Shown here in pieces: positions 58,338 to 64,000 of a DNA stretch of 64,000 nt. This DNA comes from Tritrichomonas musculus (lineage: Eukaryota; Parabasalia; Tritrichomonadida; Tritrichomonadidae). How positions within the stretch are numbered: the first letter of the stretch is position 1; every line of letters starts with the position of its first letter. The position numbers were made by a program, and so were the translations under genes. A model generated the notes under the pieces. The model did no database searches. It saw only the letters and a list, made by a program, of their open reading frames with translations, and had not been told where the DNA came from. The stretch is taken from contig JAPFFF010000015.1 of NCBI GenBank assembly GCA_039105265.1, positions 2,604,001 to 2,668,000 on the forward strand, in the 5' to 3' direction.

Positions 58338-61300
58338 ATGAGTGGAATCCGTTCATCAAGCACTTTGGCTATTTCTAATAACAAATATATTCAAGGAGCT
58401 AATCCATACTTATCTAAAACAACAAATATTATCTCAAATAATCAACAGTCGAATATTCAAATTACTGCTCTTCCATCTCTTCCAGATCCACAAATTTCAT
58501 CCGAAAACTTATGCAATATATTTGATGAAATGATGTATAATACTCGAAGTTGTCCTGTTTATGTTGCAATTGAAAATGCAATTAAAACTTTACTTGGAGC
58601 TGACGAATGCTACCTTTGGGAAAACTTCCCTGATTTACAACGCTTATTTTCACCATCTAAAACAAAATATTGTCAATATCGAAAAGGAATTGTTGGGGAA
58701 ACATCATTAACTCGCATTGGAGCTGTTTCTATTGACAATCCATCTAATCATCCAGCTTTTGATTCAGATATTGACTCATCAACTTATCCATCATTATATA
58801 TTCCTTTAATAGCGAATTCAGGTACTCTTTATGGAGTTCTTCAAGTTATCCGAAAATCAACGCCATTTACAGATAATGAAATTTCAACTGCGGAAGCATT
58901 CAGACAAAAGTTTATTACATATTCATTTTTACTCGTTCAAGATACCAATTCTGGAGCTGTTGCTGCAGAATTAGTCCAAGAAGGAGCGCTTCGAGATGTC
59001 ATAGTCAAACTTGTAAGTAAGCTTAAGCGCCACTTTTTATGTAAAACTGTTGAATTTTGGACAATGGATGAATCAAACGAAACTTATTCCAAATATAATC
59101 CTAAGAATGGAGATTTTGGAAACTTTTCCGATTTATCAGGAGTAGTTTCACAAGCCTTTAAAAACAAAGTACAAATTAACTGTCCAAATGTAATGAAGCA
59201 TCCAGATTACAGAGCAGAAGTTGATGGTGATGTAGCCACATCAGCATTAATTCAGCCCATTGATTTAGATGGACAAATGTTTGCTGTTGTTCTCAGAGGT
59301 AAAGAATCGTCATCACAATTTTCAACTTATGATGAAATCCAATTATCAGCATTTGCACCATTAATTGGCCGTACTTTATCATCCACTCTAATGAATGATG
59401 ATGCTGCTGATTCACAAGGTAATTTTGCTGAACGTTTGAAAGCTCTTCTTGAAGTTGCAGAAATCATCAGTGGTGTTATGGACATTGATGTATTAGTTCC
59501 AACTATCATGTCAAGAGCGTGTTCGCTTTTGGCAACAGAAAGATGTTCACTTTTCCTTGTAGATACAGTTAATCAAGAGTTAGTCACTAGATTCCAAGGA
59601 GGACTTGATAGAAAGATTCGTATGCCTTTGAATAGAGGAATTGTTGGTCACACAGCTACAACAGGACGTATTGTCAACATTGCAGATGCATATCAAGATC
59701 CAAGATTTGACAAAGCCGTTGATCTTGCAACAGGATTTCATACACACACAATTCTTACTGTTCCAATTTATAACAACAGAGGAGAAATTGCTGGTGTTAC
59801 AGAAATGATTAATAGGGAAGATGGTAATGCATTTGATGAAGATGATATTAAAATGATGATGGCATTTAACGTCTTTTGTGGTATTTCTCTTGATAACTCC
59901 AAGTTGTATCAAATTTCACTTGATTTGACCAGACAACTTCGAGGATTTGTTGAAATGAGTTCAGCCTTAAGCAAGACAAAAACTGTTAATGAGGTCTTAG
60001 TTGATATTTTAAACAATGCAAAAGATGTTCTTCATGCATTAAGAGCAACCATATTCTTAAGATCAGTTGAAGATGATACGTTAAAGCCTTTTGTAACGAT
60101 AGGTGAAGATGTTGTTCATGGTTCCATTTTTGCTGATCAAGTTATGAGTTCTAGAAAGCCACGAGCTTTTTCAAGTTCTGAAATTACATCAATGACTACT
60201 TCGAGTGAGTCATTGAAGATTTCTAATGATGAACCAAAAGCGACTCTTAGTTCATTATCACGTGTATCTTCATTATTTGATGGAGAAGGAACCATACTTG
60301 TCAGTGAAAAAAGCAAAACAGATAATAAAGAAAACATTTGTGATTTTCCTTTGTTAACAAACGATACAAAAGTTCTCGGAGTAATGGAACTTAGTTGTAC
60401 ATGGAAGATTCTTCCTGAAGATATGAAGCTTCTTGATTGTTTTGCTGTTTTCGCAGCTGTTTCTTTAGAAAGAAGTGAACTTCAAGAAATTGCAAAGCTC
60501 GGCCACGTTGAAATTCAATTAAAGCAATATATATCGCCGGAAGAGAGAGGTACATTTGATATTCCCAAGAAGCTTCAAATTGATGAAGAACATCGTGCAA
60601 CAATATTTAGAATTGACTTCGATGCACCAGCTTGGGATGGTATTGGTCATTTTAAGGTTCTTTGGGCAATTATGGACACTTTTGATTTATTTAAAGAATT
60701 CAAAATTACTAATGAAAAGTTCTTTAAATTTGCCACTGAAATTAGCCAAACTTACAATAAAGTACCTTATCATAATTGGCGACATGCTGTTGATGTTACT
60801 CAATTTGCAACATATCAGATCAAGATAACTAAACTTGATTCAATTTTGACAAAATTCGAATTGTTAGGTTTTGTCATTGCAGCAATTTGTCATGATGCTA
60901 ATCATGATGGTTTTACTAACGTTTTTAACGTTAAGGCTGAAAGACCATTAGGTATTCTTTTTAAGAATCAAAGTGTTATGGAAACTCATCATTGTTCAGT
61001 TGCAATTGACATAATTTCTAAAGAGCCTTGTAATGTATTTGCAGTACTTGATACAGTTGAATATAAGAATATGTGGAGTTTGATCATATCTTTAATCTTG
61101 ATTACTGATATGGCAAAACACTTTGACTTTTTGAAAATGTTAAATGCTGATCTTGATAAAGGTCCTTTGGATCCAACTGTTGCTGAAGATAGGCTGAAAA
61201 TGATGCAATGTATCTTGAAATGTTCTGATATTTCAAACGTTTCTAGACCATTCGAATTGGCTGATAAGTGGTGTGACGTGTTGTGCGAAGAGTTCTTTAG

Positions 61301-61535
61301 ACAAGGTGACCTTGAAAAAGCAAGCGGAATGGAATATACTTCTACTAACAACGATAGAGAGCATTTGGATAAGCCTAAGTCACAGATTGGTTTTTATACT
61401 TTCGTTTGTTTACCACTTTATGAGACATCAGCAAGATTATTCCCTGTGTTGCAAGTCAATGTTGATCAAGTTAAGTCTAATCTTGCTGTTTGGAAGGCTG
61501 CAAGTGAAGCTTCAAAAGAAAATGAAAATCAATGA
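58338..61535 (+). CDS. GAF-domain cyclic-nucleotide phosphodiesterase
   Basis: A 1,065-residue soluble enzyme expected to hydrolyse cAMP and/or cGMP. Four GAF-like units precede the catalytic domain: ~35-205, ~210-345, ~370-525 (the most canonical: RCSLFLVD, GIVGHTATTGR, TVPIYNNRGEIAGV, INREDGNAFDEDD) and a diverged one at ~530-715 with a Ser/Thr-rich insert. The class I catalytic domain (~725-1060) has HNWRHAVDVTQ (His812), CHDANHDG (His852, Asp853), the ETHHC helix, ITDMAKHF, CSDISN, EEFFRQGD and KSQIGF (Gln1016). All metal and nucleotide-binding signatures are present, so it should be active. Tandem GAFs suggest allosteric control by cyclic nucleotides. No membrane segment. Confidence 0.95.
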   Translation: MSGIRSSSTLAISNNKYIQGANPYLSKTTNIISNNQQSNIQITALPSLPDPQISSENLCNIFDEMMYNTRSCPVYVAIENAIKTLLGADECYLWENFPDLQRLFSPSKTKYCQYRKGIVGETSLTRIGAVSIDNPSNHPAFDSDIDSSTYPSLYIPLIANSGTLYGVLQVIRKSTPFTDNEISTAEAFRQKFITYSFLLVQDTNSGAVAAELVQEGALRDVIVKLVSKLKRHFLCKTVEFWTMDESNETYSKYNPKNGDFGNFSDLSGVVSQAFKNKVQINCPNVMKHPDYRAEVDGDVATSALIQPIDLDGQMFAVVLRGKESSSQFSTYDEIQLSAFAPLIGRTLSSTLMNDDAADSQGNFAERLKALLEVAEIISGVMDIDVLVPTIMSRACSLLATERCSLFLVDTVNQELVTRFQGGLDRKIRMPLNRGIVGHTATTGRIVNIADAYQDPRFDKAVDLATGFHTHTILTVPIYNNRGEIAGVTEMINREDGNAFDEDDIKMMMAFNVFCGISLDNSKLYQISLDLTRQLRGFVEMSSALSKTKTVNEVLVDILNNAKDVLHALRATIFLRSVEDDTLKPFVTIGEDVVHGSIFADQVMSSRKPRAFSSSEITSMTTSSESLKISNDEPKATLSSLSRVSSLFDGEGTILVSEKSKTDNKENICDFPLLTNDTKVLGVMELSCTWKILPEDMKLLDCFAVFAAVSLERSELQEIAKLGHVEIQLKQYISPEERGTFDIPKKLQIDEEHRATIFRIDFDAPAWDGIGHFKVLWAIMDTFDLFKEFKITNEKFFKFATEISQTYNKVPYHNWRHAVDVTQFATYQIKITKLDSILTKFELLGFVIAAICHDANHDGFTNVFNVKAERPLGILFKNQSVMETHHCSVAIDIISKEPCNVFAVLDTVEYKNMWSLIISLILITDMAKHFDFLKMLNADLDKGPLDPTVAEDRLKMMQCILKCSDISNVSRPFELADKWCDVLCEEFFRQGDLEKASGMEYTSTNNDREHLDKPKSQIGFYTFVCLPLYETSARLFPVLQVNVDQVKSNLAVWKAASEASKENENQ

Positions 61536-61782
61536 TTTGTGATTTTTAAAAATTGAATTGATTTACTGTTATTTTTGTTATTTATTTCATGTTGATTTTA
61601 TTTATGAATTTAAATTATTATCAATCTTAAAAAATTTCATCATATGATGAAATAGCTCGTTGCAATATGATATGCATTATTAAAATTATTTAGTGTAACG
61701 TATACACGGGTTTTTTTAATATAGAAGCTAATCAATGAAAATCAATTTGATTGACTTGTGAATTAAAAAAAAGTAACTATAA
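61536..61782. other. Intergenic region with a 20-bp perfect palindrome
   Basis: Contains a perfect 20-bp inverted repeat, ATTTCATCAT/ATGATGAAAT, at 61634-61653, between the PDE stop and the next small gene. It could be a binding site or chance in AT-rich DNA. Confidence 0.4.
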
Positions 61783-62031
61783 ATGGGGTGCTTATCAAGC
61801 ATTTGCAAAAACAATGTTCAAAATGATCTTGAAGATCAATATCAAACCCTTGTCATTACAAAACCGCCTCCAGTAATTTTAAATACTATTCACCAAGATA
61901 TTGACGCTGAATCGGATGTCCCATTATTTGATCAAGTTTCTTCTGGCGATGAACCAATAATTCCTAATCCTGAATCAATATCAGATGAAGAATTTAATTT
62001 ATATGCTGAATCCCTTAACAAAAAAGATTGA
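61783..62031 (+). CDS. Small MGC-type lipid-anchored protein
   Basis: An 82-residue protein beginning MGCLSSICKNN. Gly2 followed by Cys3, with Ser6 and Lys9, is a typical signal for N-myristoylation plus palmitoylation, which would anchor it to a membrane. The rest is acidic, Pro-rich and apparently disordered (ITKPPPVIL, DEPIIPNPESISDEEF), with a short helix at the C-terminus (FNLYAESLNKKD). LAMTOR1-type lysosomal anchors share the MGC start and acidic tail, but no closer resemblance is visible. It lies between the PDE and the thioredoxin-fold gene with 247- and 301-bp gaps. The frame is short, so I hold moderate confidence that it is expressed. Confidence 0.65.
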   Translation: MGCLSSICKNNVQNDLEDQYQTLVITKPPPVILNTIHQDIDAESDVPLFDQVSSGDEPIIPNPESISDEEFNLYAESLNKKD

Positions 62032-62332
62032 TTGATTTTTATTTTTATTTACATATTTATATTCAAATTATAGAAATTTTGATCTCTCCCGCCAAGAGAT
62101 ATCGTTTTTATAAATGTTTTTCTTACGTGTATATATAATATTTTCAGCATTTAAATAAGTATTTCAATTAATTTTTCGAAGCACGAATCTTCATTATTTT
62201 TTGTGTGAATTGAGAAAACGCTTTACATATTAAATTTTTCTTTTTATACGAAGGTTAAAAGTGAAAGAGATATTTTTATGATAAAAAGGATAATTAATAT
62301 TATCACTACTGTGATAAAAAAAAAAAAACATT
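62032..62332. other. Intergenic region, convergent gene ends
   Basis: Holds the 3' ends of the small plus-strand gene and the minus-strand thioredoxin-fold gene. A short hairpin-capable motif ATCTCT-CCCGCCA-AGAGAT lies at about 62082-62100, a local GC peak. It might act in 3' end formation; this is speculative. Confidence 0.4.
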
Positions 62333-63607
62333 TTACTTGGTCTTTGCCTTGGTCAAAGCACCTTTTCTTTCATCAGGAATTTCTCTCTTTTTATCAACAA
62401 AGAAGAGCCCAACAAGGCCAAACAAAAACAATATAGTACTTCCACAACTGCAGAAAATCTGGAAGTTCAAGAAAACCATATTACTTGCAATATTACTAAT
62501 TTTGTCATAAGTTTTTTGTTTTGACCAAATTGAATTAAATTCTCGTAAGTATCTCAAAATTTCTGTGTTTGAAGCGCTTTCTGGTATGATGATTGACTTA
62601 AATTTCCTGAAATCAACAGCAGCAATGCATCTATCAGAATTTTTACAAATAGAATAAGCTTTCATTGAATCACTTGAACTATTAACGAAAACCATTGGAT
62701 ATTGAGCTTGATATCGTTCAAATTCTTCAACAAAGCTTGGATTTTGGTCGTTATTTTTATTTTGTTCGAGATTTTTATTTTTGTTTATAAAGTCAAAATC
62801 ACCCTCGTCTTCATCAATATCATCAGTATCATAATTATTTGAATCAAAAGAATTATCATTCACTTTTCTTGTATCATTTAAGCTATTGCCAACGATCGTT
62901 AATGCAACTTGATGAGGGGGGTTGTCAATTAACTCTTGCCAAATTGGCTGTTCGTACTTTATTACAAATTCAGCGAGGTTTTCAAGAGTAAAATCGCCAC
63001 GTTGAGTTGAATGAGCAAGAGATGGGGCTACGAAAACAAATGATGTTAATGGATGTCGAGCAAATTTCTCGTAAAGTGAAAATTCAGTAATAAATGCAAA
63101 TCGAACGTTGCGATGAACATAGAGTTTTGCTAATCGTTCAACAATTGGTAATTTCACTTCAAGGTCGCCTGCGTTTGATCTTGCAAAGAGACAAAAAAGA
63201 GGGCATTCGTTTGCAATTTTTTGAAGCTGTTCAATTGTTGTGATATCTCGATATAATCCTTGAACAGTCAGATCTGAAGCTAATTGTTTGATATTTTCTT
63301 CTGTAATTGCACGATTTGAAGCTTGTAAATGTCTGTGTGGCGGAAATGAAACAAAGACCGAGCCTGGTTTGAGTTCAAGTGTAGAGCAAACTGTTGTATA
63401 TTGATTGCAATCAATTGAAGCTGCAACATACGATGTATTGGTTGATGATTCGTTAATAAATTCATTTGACAAAGATATAACTTCTTTTTGATATGGATAA
63501 TAAGGAAAAACGATATGAGGTAATGATAAAGATTCACTTGATGAGTTAAATTTTTTTTGGCCAAAATTAAAAGTGCTGAATGATATAATAATGAAGCTTA
63601 GTAACAT
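62333..63607 (-). CDS. Thioredoxin-fold ER membrane protein (PDI-like, no CxxC)
   Basis: A 424-residue protein with a signal peptide (MLLSFIIISFSTFNFG), lumenal domains, a membrane segment at ~377-402 (IFCSCGSTILFLFGLVGLFFV) and a 22-residue cytosolic tail ending KAKTK. The Lys at -3 and -5 form a KxKxx ER-retrieval signal. The segment YVAASIDCNQYTTVCSTLEL, followed by KPGSVFVSFPP, matches the 'vDC....lC....v.gyPt...f' half of a PDI/thioredoxin domain, but no CxxC redox pair is seen. Another thioredoxin-like half lies near residues 115-210 (FARSNAGDLEVKLPIVERLAKLY). A role as a structural or chaperone-like ER TMX-type protein is the likely reading. An acidic Asn/Asp insert lies at ~245-285. 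Confidence 0.7.
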   Translation of the reverse strand: MLLSFIIISFSTFNFGQKKFNSSSESLSLPHIVFPYYPYQKEVISLSNEFINESSTNTSYVAASIDCNQYTTVCSTLELKPGSVFVSFPPHRHLQASNRAITEENIKQLASDLTVQGLYRDITTIEQLQKIANECPLFCLFARSNAGDLEVKLPIVERLAKLYVHRNVRFAFITEFSLYEKFARHPLTSFVFVAPSLAHSTQRGDFTLENLAEFVIKYEQPIWQELIDNPPHQVALTIVGNSLNDTRKVNDNSFDSNNYDTDDIDEDEGDFDFINKNKNLEQNKNNDQNPSFVEEFERYQAQYPMVFVNSSSDSMKAYSICKNSDRCIAAVDFRKFKSIIIPESASNTEILRYLREFNSIWSKQKTYDKISNIASNMVFLNFQIFCSCGSTILFLFGLVGLFFVDKKREIPDERKGALTKAKTK

Positions 63608-64000
63608 AGTTTCTTATTTAAACTTGGATAAACGGATTGGAACAAAATGGAACGAATTCAAATTGAGAGATAATTCAAAAATTTGAGAGTTATTATGAAA
63701 ATTGTGAAAAAGTACGATCATATAAGGATTTCATTGTTCAAGATTGATAGTCTTTGATTCATAACTGCATTTTGTATTCATTTCATATAAATAGTTTTAT
63801 CAATTAATGCACTTATATGAAGGGAATATCTATATTTCGTGTCCAAATTGTTTTTTAAATTTTATTATGTTATAAATAAATGGTGTACTTAACAATTTTT
63901 TATGATTATTTTAATTTTTTTTAAATGCGTACATGATAATGATAAAAGTAAATATTGTTTTTTCAGTTCGCACAATGAGCAAAATCTATTTGTATTAAAA
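63608..64000. other. Promoter-side region of the last gene, window end
   Basis: AT-rich sequence upstream of the minus-strand PDI-like gene. No further gene was recognised before the window ends. Confidence 0.5.

Noticed and set aside
61634..61653. 20-bp perfect palindrome as a transcription terminator
   Set aside because: No U-tract context and a eukaryotic setting; noted only as part of the intergenic description.
1..64000. Dictyostelium-like origin (AT-rich, Asn-rich repeats, ankyrin proteins)
   Set aside because: No introns, initiator-like motifs close to several ATGs, stops within TAAA, and ankyrin proteins with trichomonad-type N-termini fit a parabasalid better. The distinction is by style only.
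1..64000. tRNA and rRNA genes
   Set aside because: Intergenic regions were read for cloverleaf-like GC-rich blocks and none was convincing.

Overview
The window is compact, AT-rich eukaryotic DNA. Long uninterrupted reading frames lie on both strands with no recognisable introns. The gene set and style (two enormous ankyrin-repeat proteins with a trichomonad-type N-terminus, Asn/Ser-rich low-complexity proteins, many DDE transposon remnants, 5' leaders of about 8-50 nt next to TCA-Py-W initiator-like motifs, and several stop codons inside TAAA) point to a parabasalid. A Tritrichomonas foetus-like trichomonad is the best guess. This is inferred from style and has not been confirmed by any search.

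Layout. 1-5.9 kb: a coiled-coil protein, a HEAT-repeat protein (possibly a dynein-arm assembly factor) and a degenerate bromodomain-like protein. 6.03-11.07 kb: a 5.04-kb DNA transposon with perfect 40-bp terminal inverted repeats, TA target-site duplications and an intact-looking pogo/Tigger-type transposase. Just outside its right end is a broken protein-kinase gene. 12.0-14.0 kb: an XRN-like 5'-3' exonuclease that has lost several catalytic acids and carries an NNNDNS repeat array. 14.2-15.0 kb: a MITE-like element with no gene. 15.4-34.7 kb: two head-to-head ankyrin giants (3,031 and 3,372 aa) around a palindromic 100-bp intergenic region. Their first ~135 codons are almost identical, while the rest has diverged. 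35.8-42.4 kb: a talin-like FERM protein, a small coiled-coil protein, MsrB, and a Rad23-like shuttle protein with a Pro-rich minisatellite linker. 42.8-48.7 kb: a long disordered protein with a possible C2 domain, then a protein with an INCENP IN-box and a cluster of CDK sites. 48.9-54.95 kb: a two-pass membrane receptor whose cytoplasmic region looks like a dead class I phosphodiesterase, a Ser/Thr-rich protein, and RNA polymerase I/III subunit AC40. 55.5-63.6 kb: a beta-helix-like surface protein, an intact multi-GAF cyclic-nucleotide phosphodiesterase, a small MGC-type lipid-anchored protein, and a thioredoxin-fold ER membrane protein with a dilysine tail.

The genes are mostly independent housekeeping and cytoskeletal/signalling genes; no operon-like pathway is evident. 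The most notable items are catalytically eroded relatives of known enzymes (PDE, XRN, kinase), two complete DNA-transposon-type structures, the localised sequence identity at the centre of the ankyrin palindrome, and the divergent INCENP and Rad23 candidates. Functional calls are from motif reading by eye; no database search was run.
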